Made by a program: the position numbers and the translations under genes. Below are positions 46,955 to 55,621 of a stretch of DNA of 64,000 nucleotides, piece after piece. The DNA is from an uncultured Aquimarina sp. (lineage in GTDB: Bacteria; Bacteroidota; Bacteroidia; Flavobacteriales; Flavobacteriaceae). The stretch is taken from positions 1 through 64,000 of the forward strand of contig CANMDH010000004.1 of assembly GCA_947496555.1 (NCBI GenBank), given 5' to 3'. The notes beneath the pieces were generated by a model that was not told where the DNA came from, did no database searches, and saw only the letters and a list, made by a program, of their open reading frames with translations. Positions within the stretch are counted from its first letter, which is position 1, and each line of letters starts with the position of its first letter.

Positions 46955-48319
46955 TTACTTATTGTTTTTTTGCGTATTTAAAATCGTTTCTAGTTCTGCT
47001 TTTTTATTTATAATGTCAAGCATGGTTTGTAATACTTCTTGTTGAGAGTTGTATAATTGTAGTTGAGCTTGTCTTAGATCAAAACTGGTAGCAAGCCCTT
47101 CAGAATATTTAATTTGATTCTTTTTTTCGATGCGCTCTGCGAGTGCTAAATTTTGTTTTGAAGTGTCATAGTTTTCAATAGAAAGCTTATAATCACTTAT
47201 GGCAGAGTTGTATTGTAATTGAATTTGCTGTTGTGCTTGTAAAAACTCAGTATTTGATTGTTCGAAAGCTATTTTTGCTTGTTGCGAACGAGCACTGCGT
47301 CTTAGAGAACTAAAAATAGGAATCTCTAAGCTAGCACCTAATATAGACGATTGGAACCAAGGTGTTTCACTGTCAAAAAAAACAAAGTCATTGTCGAATG
47401 CAGAAGTTCCATAATTTAAGAAAGCCGAAAGTTTAGGTAAAGCCCTACTTTTTTCTAGCTTAAGCTCTAATCTTCGCTGCTCTGTTAAAAGAAAGGCCAA
47501 TCTGTAATCTACGTTATTTTCCATAATAAAAGGAGTGGTAGTGACAGATTGATCCATGTTTTTTAGGGTTAGACTATTCAGATCATCTGATAGGGTCGTA
47601 TCAGAATCCACATCAACACCAATAGCAAGATTAAACATTTGCAGAGCGATTTTTTCCATACGTTTGGCGTTACTTAGCTGATTTTGAATTTGCAATAATG
47701 TGATTTGTAACTGCTCTACATCTTCTTCTTCGGCGAGACCGTTTTCAAAAATCTTCTTTGTTTCCTGATAGTTTTTTTCTAGCGCTGCTACATTGTTTTC
47801 GAGAATTTTTACACTCTCTTGAGCCACAAGTACACTGCCGTAAGCATTGATGGCACCCTTACGCACTTCAAGTTGTACTTTTTCTTCAGAATCGTCATTA
47901 AATTGTAAAAAACTCTTTGCTGCCTCCAGACCTACTAAATAAGATCCGTCAAAAATAAGCTGATTTAATGTAACAGTGGCCGAAGCTTGTTGTTTAACCC
48001 CAAAAACAACTGGGACAAAAGTTCCGGGCTCTCCTCCAACAAGTTCCCCTGGTAGTGGGGTGACAGGTTGTTTTAATTGGTTTTGATAATCAATAAGACC
48101 ACTTATCTGAGGTAAACCATCAGCCGTAGTCTCCCACTTTTGTTTAATAGCTTTTGCAACATCGCGTCGGGCATTAATAGATTCATAACTATTTTCTAAT
48201 GCGAACTCAATGGCCTCATCCAGCGTAAACGAGTAAATAGAATCGGTTGGCGATTGCTGAGCCTGTATTGTGGCTATACATAGCCAACCAAGACAAAATA
48301 ACCAAAGGTTGTTTCTCAT
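46955..48319 (-). CDS. TolC-family outer-membrane efflux protein
   Basis: This 454-residue protein has a signal peptide ending TIQAQ. It contains two OEP-type repeats of long heptad helices (FTLDEAIEFALENSYES...; LEKSRALPKLSAFLNYG and the final KYSEGLATSFDLRQAQLQLYNSQQEVLQ). It forms the outer-membrane channel for the RND pump. Its start overlaps the tetR stop by 4 bp (ATGA), indicating translational coupling. Confidence 0.93.
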   Translation of the reverse strand: MRNNLWLFCLGWLCIATIQAQQSPTDSIYSFTLDEAIEFALENSYESINARRDVAKAIKQKWETTADGLPQISGLIDYQNQLKQPVTPLPGELVGGEPGTFVPVVFGVKQQASATVTLNQLIFDGSYLVGLEAAKSFLQFNDDSEEKVQLEVRKGAINAYGSVLVAQESVKILENNVAALEKNYQETKKIFENGLAEEEDVEQLQITLLQIQNQLSNAKRMEKIALQMFNLAIGVDVDSDTTLSDDLNSLTLKNMDQSVTTTPFIMENNVDYRLAFLLTEQRRLELKLEKSRALPKLSAFLNYGTSAFDNDFVFFDSETPWFQSSILGASLEIPIFSSLRRSARSQQAKIAFEQSNTEFLQAQQQIQLQYNSAISDYKLSIENYDTSKQNLALAERIEKKNQIKYSEGLATSFDLRQAQLQLYNSQQEVLQTMLDIINKKAELETILNTQKNNK

Positions 48320-48921
48320 ATTTGATGTTCTTTTATAAGATTGTTTAAAATTTTACGTCCTTTTTCTGTAGTGATTCCCAGGATATGATATTCCAGATAA
48401 TCATCCATAAGTTTGGCAACTGGAAACAGTTGTTCGGGAAACATATTTTTGTCCTTTATTCCATTCGTACCAATAAAATAGATTCTTGAAATAAATTGGA
48501 TGTCTATATTTTTTCTAAAAACTCCTTTTTCAATGCCTCTTTTTAAATTATCAACCACACATTCTTGAAAAACTTTGAACTGCTGGGCTTTAAGTCCTTG
48601 ATGGATTTTGGGATAATATTTTTCCAGTTGATGAATAGGGGCTGTTTTTTCATTCTTCAGGTGATGCATTACGAATGCTTTGATAGCATACAATTCTTCG
48701 ATAGGGTCCAGATTCTCTGCAAGAATAGTATTGATCCCTTCGGTGATCTTGCAAAAAAGATGATGCGTGGTAGCTTCAACCAGTTTAGTTTTATTTTGAA
48801 AATGCGTATAGATCGTTTTTTTGGAGATGCCCATTTCTGAAGCAAGGTCATCCATAGTAACACTCTTAAACCCTAAGTTTAAGAACAGATCATTTGCTTT
48901 TTCTACTATTTTATCCTTCAT
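48316..48921 (-). CDS. TetR-family transcriptional regulator of the efflux operon
   Basis: This 201-residue protein has an N-terminal TetR helix-turn-helix (about 20-50: VTMDDLASEMGISKKTIYTHFQNKTKLVEA) and a helical ligand domain. It is the first gene of the efflux operon and overlaps the TolC gene, so it is probably an autorepressor released by a pump substrate. A perfect inverted repeat overlapping the promoter is present upstream and is the likely operator. Confidence 0.93.
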   Translation of the reverse strand: MKDKIVEKANDLFLNLGFKSVTMDDLASEMGISKKTIYTHFQNKTKLVEATTHHLFCKITEGINTILAENLDPIEELYAIKAFVMHHLKNEKTAPIHQLEKYYPKIHQGLKAQQFKVFQECVVDNLKRGIEKGVFRKNIDIQFISRIYFIGTNGIKDKNMFPEQLFPVAKLMDDYLEYHILGITTEKGRKILNNLIKEHQI

Positions 48922-48952
48922 TATCTGGGGAGGAATTATATTATAAAGAGGT

Positions 48953-48982
48953 CAAATGTACATATGGAAACTAAAAAAACAA
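48953..48982 (-). promoter_or_regulatory. Promoter of the tetR-efflux operon (TTG-N19-TACATTTG)
   Basis: On the minus strand, TTG (48982-48980) and TACATTTG (48960-48953) are 19 bp apart, a full match to the Bacteroidota -33/-7 consensus. The -7 box ends 31 bp before the tetR ATG. Confidence 0.65.
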
Positions 48983-48994
48983 TAAAAGTTTCCA
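48965..48994. promoter_or_regulatory. Likely TetR operator (perfect inverted repeat)
   Basis: TGGAAACT (48965-48972) and AGTTTCCA (48987-48994) are perfect 8-bp inverted repeats with a 14-bp spacer. The spacer contains the -33 TTG, and the left arm lies between -33 and -7, so a bound repressor would block polymerase. Confidence 0.65.
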
Positions 48995-49155
48995 AAGTTT
49001 TACATTTATTTAACACACGCATAATAATTTGTCCCTTAATGTTAATTTTTTATATAATTCCTTTTAGTAAGACGTTTTTGATAATAGTTTTTGGACAAGA
49101 ATTTTGAAATGTGTATCCCAAAATTTGTTTTACCTTAGCACAAAAAAAGTAGACT

Positions 49156-50130
49156 GTGCACACAATTTCTGATTATCAGGGGTATTTTCTGGAGTACCTT
49201 TTTAAGAAAACTGTTACCAAAGAACCAAAAAATCTTTACGAGCCTATCTCTTATATTTTAAGCCTTGGAGGAAAACGATTACGCCCAACTTTGGTACTTA
49301 TGGCAGCAGAGATTTTTGAAGGTTCCTATCAAGAAGCTTTGGATGCCGCATTGGCAATTGAAGTATTTCATAACTTTTCGTTGATTCATGATGATATCAT
49401 GGATGATGCACCCTTAAGAAGAGGAAAAGAAACCGTTCACGAAAAATGGGATATTAATACTGGAATTCTTTCTGGTGATGCCATGCTAATTAATGCATAT
49501 CAGTTATTCGAAAATTATAATGGAGATACCTTTAAAGAACTTGCACAGTTATTTACCAAGACAGCTATCGAAGTTTGCGAAGGCCAGCAATATGATATTG
49601 ATTTTGAGACCAGGGATGATGTAACGATCCCAGAGTACATTAAAATGATAGAATACAAAACTGCCGTTTTGGTTGGAGCAGCCTTAAAAATGGGAGCTAT
49701 CGTAGCGGGTGCCTCAGAAAGTAGTAAGTCTTCAATTTATGATTTTGGCAGGTTGTTAGGATTAGCGTTTCAGCTTCAGGATGATTATCTTGATGCTTTT
49801 GGAGATCCCGAAACCTTCGGAAAACAGGTTGGGGGAGATATTATTGAGAATAAAAAAACCTTTTTGTATCTCAAAGCGCTAGAATATGCCTCTAAAGATG
49901 AACAAAAACAACTGCAAGGATTATTTTCTTTAAACCCAGACGATCCTTCAGAAAAAATAAGTACCGTTAAACATCTTTTTGAAACCACCGGATCTAAAGA
50001 TCGCACACGTGCCGAGATCGAAACCTATACCCAGAAAGCTTTTGCGGCATTGGATGGTCTCGAGATGTCTGAAGATAAAAAAGAGCTTTTACGGCTTTTT
50101 GGTTCAACATTAATGAATAGAAGTGTCTAA
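49156..50130 (+). CDS. Polyprenyl (trans-isoprenyl) diphosphate synthase
   Basis: This 324-residue class I prenyltransferase has the first Asp-rich motif DDIMDD at 79-84 (LIHDDIMDDAPLRRGKETVH) and the second at 209-213 (QLQDDYLDAFGD), with GGKRLRP near 38-44. It condenses isopentenyl diphosphate with an allylic substrate to give a linear polyprenyl diphosphate, for example for menaquinone or the bactoprenol precursor. The chain length cannot be told from the motifs alone. The start is GTG at 49156. The next gene overlaps its end by 8 bp. Confidence 0.92.
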   Translation: MHTISDYQGYFLEYLFKKTVTKEPKNLYEPISYILSLGGKRLRPTLVLMAAEIFEGSYQEALDAALAIEVFHNFSLIHDDIMDDAPLRRGKETVHEKWDINTGILSGDAMLINAYQLFENYNGDTFKELAQLFTKTAIEVCEGQQYDIDFETRDDVTIPEYIKMIEYKTAVLVGAALKMGAIVAGASESSKSSIYDFGRLLGLAFQLQDDYLDAFGDPETFGKQVGGDIIENKKTFLYLKALEYASKDEQKQLQGLFSLNPDDPSEKISTVKHLFETTGSKDRTRAEIETYTQKAFAALDGLEMSEDKKELLRLFGSTLMNRSV

Positions 50131-50479
50131 GAATCATCCTAATGTAGCGGTTAATGAGCTTTTTGATGAAGTTGCAAAAACAGCTTTGTATCCAAAACTT
50201 TTGAAGCAGCTTCAGAAGGATATACATCGTGCTGGAATTGATCATGAAATAGATCCTAAAATAACATCTGGTAACCTCGTTTTAGAATTGACTAACTTGC
50301 TTCATGATAGGTTGCAAAATGCATTTAATGAATTTTTGAATTTATTGTATGCTGTAGATGTTTCTGAGGCAGAAATACGAAATTTTGAATCCGAAAATAC
50401 CGAAGATATCGCTATGTATACTTCGTATTTAATTCTTAAAAGGGAATGGAAAAAAGTTTGGTTACGTAATAACTTCTAG
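50123..50479 (+). CDS. Conserved small protein, unknown function
   Basis: This 118-residue soluble, helix-rich protein starts at a GTG inside the end of the polyprenyl synthase gene (8-bp overlap). No motif is recognised. The overlap indicates coupling to the upstream gene. It converges with the outer-membrane barrel gene, with 4 bp shared at the stops. No cysteine cluster, signal or membrane segment is seen. Confidence 0.65.
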   Translation: MSKNHPNVAVNELFDEVAKTALYPKLLKQLQKDIHRAGIDHEIDPKITSGNLVLELTNLLHDRLQNAFNEFLNLLYAVDVSEAEIRNFESENTEDIAMYTSYLILKREWKKVWLRNNF

Positions 50480-51015
50480 AAAAAGACTCTTACAAATGGA
50501 GCATAGGCACTTCCGTAGATACTTTTATCATCATCAAAAAGGAGGTCGTATCGAAGACCAAAACTTACAAAACCTGTTCTGTATCCAGCTCCAACAAATA
50601 ATGCGGGATACCAGTAATTATCAGTAAATGTTTCTCCCGGGATCTCAAAACGTCGACTAACACCCATTTGTTCAAATTCTGCAGAAAACTGAAACTCAGG
50701 GATTGGATTAAAAAGAGTAATAATACTTACGCCATAATTGGTACTGCTACCTTCTTCATTAAAGCGATCATCATCAAAATTGCTATAACCAAAATTTAAT
50801 CCTAACCCAGCACTAAACCAAGGGTTAAACTCATATATAGCAGCAGGTGCCAGAATAGCACTGAAGGTATCGTTAGAAAAACCAATTCCTATATTTCCTC
50901 CAAATCTCACGTTTGACCAAAAATTTTGATCTTGCGAATATGCTTGTTGTAAGGAAAATAGAATTACAAATACTAAAACAAAAACTTTATTATTTTGAGG
51001 GGTATATACTTTCAT
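50476..51015 (-). CDS. Outer-membrane beta-barrel protein
   Basis: This 179-residue protein has a signal peptide (FVLVFVILFSLQQAYSQ) followed by alternating strands and turns (FGGNIGIGFSNDT, SAGLGLNFGYSNFD, FSAEFEQMGVSRRF, FVGAGYRTGFVSFGLRYDLLF). It ends in the C-terminal aromatic strand FVRVFF. This is the pattern of small OmpA-like or OmpX-like barrels. The specific function is unknown. Confidence 0.75.
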   Translation of the reverse strand: MKVYTPQNNKVFVLVFVILFSLQQAYSQDQNFWSNVRFGGNIGIGFSNDTFSAILAPAAIYEFNPWFSAGLGLNFGYSNFDDDRFNEEGSSTNYGVSIITLFNPIPEFQFSAEFEQMGVSRRFEIPGETFTDNYWYPALFVGAGYRTGFVSFGLRYDLLFDDDKSIYGSAYAPFVRVFF

Positions 51016-51082
51016 CGTTAAATTTCAGAAAAAATGTTGCATAAATATAGATATTTCAATGGTCAATAAATTGTAATTGTTG

Positions 51083-51090
51083 TATTTTTG
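51083..51090 (+). promoter_or_regulatory. -7 element (TATTTTTG) for sucA
   Basis: This is an exact TAnnTTTG match 39 bp upstream of the ATG at 51130. A longer TTG-initiated frame would start inside this box (51088), which argues for the ATG start. No well-spaced -33 TTG is seen. Confidence 0.5.
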
Positions 51091-51129
51091 TATCGTTTTG
51101 TCATAAAAAAGACAATTGAGTACTTACAT

Positions 51130-53904
51130 ATGGATAAATATTCATTTTTGAATGCGGCTCATACCGCATTTTTTGCAGATTTATATGATCAATACTTGCA
51201 AAGCCCTGATAGTGTAGAACCTAGTTGGAGGGCTTTTTTTCAGGGATTTGATTTTGGTGTCGAAAATACCAATGGTTCGGGAGAAACGGTTTATATTGAA
51301 AAAGAATCTGGTGGAACCACTACGGTTCCAGAAAATGTTCAGAAAGAGTTTCAGGTAGTTAAGTTAATAGATGGCTATAGGACCAGAGGTCATTTATTTA
51401 CTAAAACGAATCCTGTAAGAGAAAGAAGAAAGTATACTCCTACATTAGCACTTGAAAATTTTGGACTAAGTCAATCTGATCTCAATACGGTTTTCAATGC
51501 AGGTGAGATTATTGGAATTGGCCCTAATACATTAAGCAATATTATTGTTCATTTAGAACAAATTTATTGTGATTCTATTGGAATAGAGTATATGTATATT
51601 CGTGATCCAAAAGAAAGGGAATGGATCCAGGAGAGGATTAATTTTAATACGAATAGGACTAAATTTTCGAATGATCAGAAAAAACATATCCTTAAGAAAT
51701 TGAACCAAGCGGTTTCGTTTGAGAGTTTTTTACATACAAAGTATGTTGGGCAAAAACGTTTTTCTATTGAAGGAGGAGAATCCCTAATTCCGGCATTGGA
51801 TGCTTTGGTAGAAAAAGCGGCAGACCTGGGAGTGAAAGAATTCGTAATGGGTATGGCACACCGAGGCCGTTTAAGCACTTTGACTAACATTTTTGGAAAA
51901 AGCCCAAAGGATATCTTTAGTGAATTTGATGGTAAAGATTATGAAGAAACCGTTTTTGATGGAGATGTAAAGTATCACTTGGGGTGGACTTCGAAGCGTA
52001 AAACCGATAGCGGTAAGGATATTAATATGAATATTGCTCCAAATCCTTCGCATTTGGAAACTGTTGGGGCGGTAGTAGAAGGAATTACAAGAGCAAAACA
52101 GGATCGCCATTATCAAGAAAATACTTCAGAAGTACTTCCTATTGTTGTGCATGGAGACGCAGCAATTGCAGGACAAGGCTTGGTGTATGAGATTGTGCAG
52201 ATGGCAAAATTAGATGGATATAAAACGGGAGGGACCATTCATATTGTGGTTAATAACCAGATAGGATTTACAACCAATTATCTGGATGCAAGATCTTCAA
52301 CCTATTGTACCGATGTTGGAAAAGTTACGTTATCTCCGGTATTGCATGTAAATTCAGACGATGCTGAAGCTGTTGTGCATGCCACCAACTTTGCATTGGA
52401 TTTTAGGATGACTTTTAAAAGGGATGTATTTATTGATCTGTTAGGTTATCGAAAATATGGACATAATGAAGGAGATGAACCTCGTTTTACCCAACCTAAG
52501 TTATACAAGATAATTGCCAAGCACAGAAACCCTAGAGATATTTATGCAGAAAAATTGATTGCAGAAGGTGTTATAGGTGCTGATTATGTTAAACAGCTCG
52601 AAAAAGAATATAAAGCGTCTCTTGAAGAAGAATTGGAAGATTCTCGTAAAGTAGAAAAGACCATCATAACTCCATTTATGCAAGATGAATGGGCAGGTTT
52701 TGAGCGAGTACAGGAAGATAAAATGATGCAGGTAGTTGATACCGCTTATCCCAAAGATAAATTGACTGAAATTGCAGAAATGATTACCAAGCTTCCTTCG
52801 GATAAGAAATTCTTGCGTAAGATAGAGCGATTGATAGAACAAAGACATAAAATGTTCTTTGAGAACGATCAATTAGATTGGGCCATGGGAGAATTATTAG
52901 CATATGGTTCTTTATTGAAAGAAGGTTATGATGTAAGAATGAGTGGGCAGGATGTTGAAAGAGGTACATTTTCTCACAGGCATGCAGTGATCAAAGTAGA
53001 AGATAGTGAAGAAGAAGTCTTGTTATTAAATAATCTAGGAAAAGAACAAGGAGATTTTTATATCTACAATTCTCTTCTTTCAGAATATGGCGTTTTAGGA
53101 TTCGACTATGGCTATGCTATGGCAAGTCCTGACACTCTCATGATTTGGGAAGCTCAGTTTGGTGATTTCAGTAACGGAGCCCAAATCATGATTGATCAAT
53201 ATATTTCGTCTGCAGAGGACAAATGGAAATTGCAAAACGGAATTGTAATGCTATTACCGCATGGTTATGAAGGTCAAGGAGCAGAGCATTCTTCTGCTCG
53301 TATGGAGCGTTACTTACAACTATGTGCCAAGGATAATATGTTTATAGCAGATGTGTCCACGCCCGCCAATATGTTTCATTTGCTTCGTAGACAGATGAAA
53401 GCAAAATATCGCAAACCACTTGTGGTGTTTACTCCAAAGAGTTTACTGCGTCATCCTAAGGCAGTTTCTAAAGTAGATGAGTTTGTGAATGGAAGTTTTC
53501 AGACGGTTATAGATGATCCCGATGTGAAAGCAAAAGATGTAAAATCATTAGTATTCTGTACCGGTAAGTTTTACTATGACTTATTAGAAGAAAAAGAGAA
53601 GTTGAGCAGAAATGATGTTGCTTTAGTAAGAGTGGAGCAGCTATTTCCGTTGCCTGCAATAGAAATGGATAAATTAATCAAGAAATATAAGTCAGATGAT
53701 TTGGTCTGGGCTCAGGAAGAACCTCGAAACATGGGGGCTTTGAGTCATATTCTAACACATTATGATCAGGCAAAAAGCTTTAGATTTGCAAGTAGAAGAC
53801 CTTATGGTGCACCTGCCGCAGGAAGTGCTATTCGTTCTAAACGAAGACATCAAGAGGTAATTGATTATGTTTTTGATAAATCAAAAGACAATCAAAATAG
53901 ATAA
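51130..53904 (+). CDS. sucA: 2-oxoglutarate dehydrogenase E1 component
   Basis: This is a 924-residue ThDP enzyme of the TCA cycle; a longer frame to 51088 exists but is excluded by the promoter position. The family start MDKYSFLNAAHTAFFADLYDQY is at 51130. The core shows GMAHRGRLSTLTNIFGKS, the ThDP block GDAAIAGQGLVYE...NNQIGFTTN, and the transketolase-pyrimidine part with SHRHAV, YGYAMA and the GQGAEHSSARMERYLQL block. It decarboxylates 2-oxoglutarate and transfers the succinyl group to E2. sucB follows after 66 bp on the same strand. The E3 subunit is not in the window. Confidence 0.97.
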   Translation: MDKYSFLNAAHTAFFADLYDQYLQSPDSVEPSWRAFFQGFDFGVENTNGSGETVYIEKESGGTTTVPENVQKEFQVVKLIDGYRTRGHLFTKTNPVRERRKYTPTLALENFGLSQSDLNTVFNAGEIIGIGPNTLSNIIVHLEQIYCDSIGIEYMYIRDPKEREWIQERINFNTNRTKFSNDQKKHILKKLNQAVSFESFLHTKYVGQKRFSIEGGESLIPALDALVEKAADLGVKEFVMGMAHRGRLSTLTNIFGKSPKDIFSEFDGKDYEETVFDGDVKYHLGWTSKRKTDSGKDINMNIAPNPSHLETVGAVVEGITRAKQDRHYQENTSEVLPIVVHGDAAIAGQGLVYEIVQMAKLDGYKTGGTIHIVVNNQIGFTTNYLDARSSTYCTDVGKVTLSPVLHVNSDDAEAVVHATNFALDFRMTFKRDVFIDLLGYRKYGHNEGDEPRFTQPKLYKIIAKHRNPRDIYAEKLIAEGVIGADYVKQLEKEYKASLEEELEDSRKVEKTIITPFMQDEWAGFERVQEDKMMQVVDTAYPKDKLTEIAEMITKLPSDKKFLRKIERLIEQRHKMFFENDQLDWAMGELLAYGSLLKEGYDVRMSGQDVERGTFSHRHAVIKVEDSEEEVLLLNNLGKEQGDFYIYNSLLSEYGVLGFDYGYAMASPDTLMIWEAQFGDFSNGAQIMIDQYISSAEDKWKLQNGIVMLLPHGYEGQGAEHSSARMERYLQLCAKDNMFIADVSTPANMFHLLRRQMKAKYRKPLVVFTPKSLLRHPKAVSKVDEFVNGSFQTVIDDPDVKAKDVKSLVFCTGKFYYDLLEEKEKLSRNDVALVRVEQLFPLPAIEMDKLIKKYKSDDLVWAQEEPRNMGALSHILTHYDQAKSFRFASRRPYGAPAAGSAIRSKRRHQEVIDYVFDKSKDNQNR

Positions 53905-53970
53905 AAATTTAGTAATTAATCGTAGACTAAAATTTCCGTAGGAAATTATTTAAAGGATAAATTCAGAAAT

Positions 53971-55200
53971 ATGGCTTTAGAAATGAAAGTCCCATCACCG
54001 GGAGAATCTATTACAGAAGTAGAAATCGCTCAATGGCTTGTTGAGACCGGTGATTATGTTGAAAAAGATCAGGCGATAGCCGAAGTAGACAGTGACAAGG
54101 CAACTTTAGAATTACCAGCTGAAGCAAGTGGTATTATTACACTTATGGCTGAAGAAGGTGATGCGGTTGCTGTAGGGCAAGTGGTATGTCTAATAGATAC
54201 CGATGCTGCAAAACCTGAAGGAGGGGATACAACACCTGCACCTGCTGCAGAAGAAGTTCCCAAAGCGGAAGAGAAAAAGGAAGAAGCCCCCGCTCCTGCA
54301 GCTCCTGTCAAAACAGAAACCTATGCTACAGGTACAGCTTCACCAGCAGCTAAAAAAGTACTTGCAGAAAAAGGAATTGATGCTTCACAAATAAAAGGTA
54401 CTGGTCGTGATGGGCGTATTACTAAAGCTGATGCACTAGATGCAAAGCCATCATTAGGGACTCCGGGTCCTGGTGCTAGAGGAGAGAGTCGTAAAAAATT
54501 ATCAATGCTTCGTCGAAAAGTAGCAGAACGTTTGGTTTCCGTTAAAAATGAAACGGCGATGTTAACTACCTTTAATGAGGTGGATATGCAGCCTATATTT
54601 GACCTTCGTAGCCAATATAAAGAGACATTTAAAAGTAAACATGGAGTGAGTCTAGGTTTTATGTCTTTCTTTACGTTGGCTTGTGTGAGAGCATTGAAAA
54701 TGTACCCGGCAGTAAATTCGATGATCGATGGAGACTTTATGGTTTCATACGATTTTCAGGATATTAGTATAGCAGTTTCTGGACCTAAAGGATTAATGGT
54801 TCCTGTAATCAGAAATGCAGAAAATCTAAGTTTCAGAGGTGTAGAATCTGAAGTAAAACGATTAGCGATTAGGGCACGTGAGGGCCAAATCACAGTGGAT
54901 GAAATGACAGGTGGTACGTTTACCATAACTAATGGTGGTGTATTTGGTAGTATGCTATCAACGCCAATTATTAATCCTCCTCAAAGCGCAATTCTGGGGA
55001 TGCACAATATCGTAGAACGTCCAATCGTAAGAGATGGTCAGATTGTAGTGGCACCTATTATGTATGTCGCCTTATCTTATGATCATAGAATCATCGACGG
55101 GAAAGAATCTGTTGGATTCCTAGTAGCTGTTAAAGAGGCATTAGAAAACCCGGAAGAATTACTAATGGACAATAATGTAGCCAGAGCGTTAGAGTTATAA
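53971..55200 (+). CDS. sucB: Dihydrolipoyl succinyltransferase (E2 of 2-oxoglutarate dehydrogenase)
   Basis: This 409-residue protein has an N-terminal lipoyl domain (about 1-77, lipoylated Lys43 in [12 protein letters not shown]) and an Ala/Pro/Glu-rich linker (about 80-110). The peripheral-subunit-binding domain follows (about 115-150: [30 protein letters not shown]), then the catalytic domain ending with the H-x-x-x-D-G motif [13 protein letters not shown] near residue 372. It transfers succinyl to CoA. It follows sucA and ends before a strong terminator. Confidence 0.97.
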   Translation: MALEMKVPSPGESITEVEIAQWLVETGDYVEKDQAIAEVDSDKATLELPAEASGIITLMAEEGDAVAVGQVVCLIDTDAAKPEGGDTTPAPAAEEVPKAEEKKEEAPAPAAPVKTETYATGTASPAAKKVLAEKGIDASQIKGTGRDGRITKADALDAKPSLGTPGPGARGESRKKLSMLRRKVAERLVSVKNETAMLTTFNEVDMQPIFDLRSQYKETFKSKHGVSLGFMSFFTLACVRALKMYPAVNSMIDGDFMVSYDFQDISIAVSGPKGLMVPVIRNAENLSFRGVESEVKRLAIRAREGQITVDEMTGGTFTITNGGVFGSMLSTPIINPPQSAILGMHNIVERPIVRDGQIVVAPIMYVALSYDHRIIDGKESVGFLVAVKEALENPEELLMDNNVARALEL

Positions 55201-55255
55201 TATTTCTTAAGGGAAGAGTTACACAAGTTTTAATTCTTTCTTAGTCAATAAATAT

Positions 55256-55293
55256 AGGCCTGTTTGGTTTCCAAAACCTGACGGGTCTTTTTT
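55256..55293 (+). terminator. Intrinsic terminator of sucAB
   Basis: AGGCCTGT (55256-55263) pairs with ACGGGTCT (55281-55288), including two G-T pairs. An inner GGTTT/AAACC stem adds to it, and a T-run follows. The end overlaps the stop of the convergent gene at 55292. Confidence 0.75.
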
Positions 55294-55615
55294 ATAAGTT
55301 TTTCCAGTATTGAGGGTGAGTATCTTCTGTTTCTTGATTCCAATACCCCGGAGTTACCTTATGACCGTCAAATGTCTTCAACTTACGCTGATAAACCCAT
55401 ATAGTTGGATTAAAAACCATATCAGTCACGGCTACTATATACAATTGTGGGTCTTCTTCAGATTTGCGTTTATCTTCTACGATGATGACCTCAAAACCAT
55501 TGTGCTCCAACAATTTTTTTAAAAACTCAGCACGGTCTCTTTTCACACCTTTTTCAGCAAAAGTGACACGTTGCCCTTCTATATCGCCAAACAAATGTTT
55601 TCCTCCTAATGCCAT
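55292..55615 (-). CDS. Small conserved protein linked to the nuo operon
   Basis: This 107-residue soluble protein starts MALGGKHLFGDIEGQRVTF. No known family is recognised by eye. It lies 6 bp after nuoN on the same strand and ends at the sucAB terminator, so it is probably the last gene of the nuo transcript. The content is mixed alpha/beta (VIIVEDKRK, LYIVAVTDMVFNPTIWVYQRKLKT), with no membrane segment or signal peptide. A link to complex I is only positional. Confidence 0.7.
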   Translation of the reverse strand: MALGGKHLFGDIEGQRVTFAEKGVKRDRAEFLKKLLEHNGFEVIIVEDKRKSEEDPQLYIVAVTDMVFNPTIWVYQRKLKTFDGHKVTPGYWNQETEDTHPQYWKNL

Positions 55616-55621
55616 ATCTTT

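Noticed and set aside
48922-49155. tRNA or small RNA in the tetR-polyprenyl synthase gap
   Set aside because: Only the tetR promoter/operator was found; no cloverleaf or stable structure was seen.
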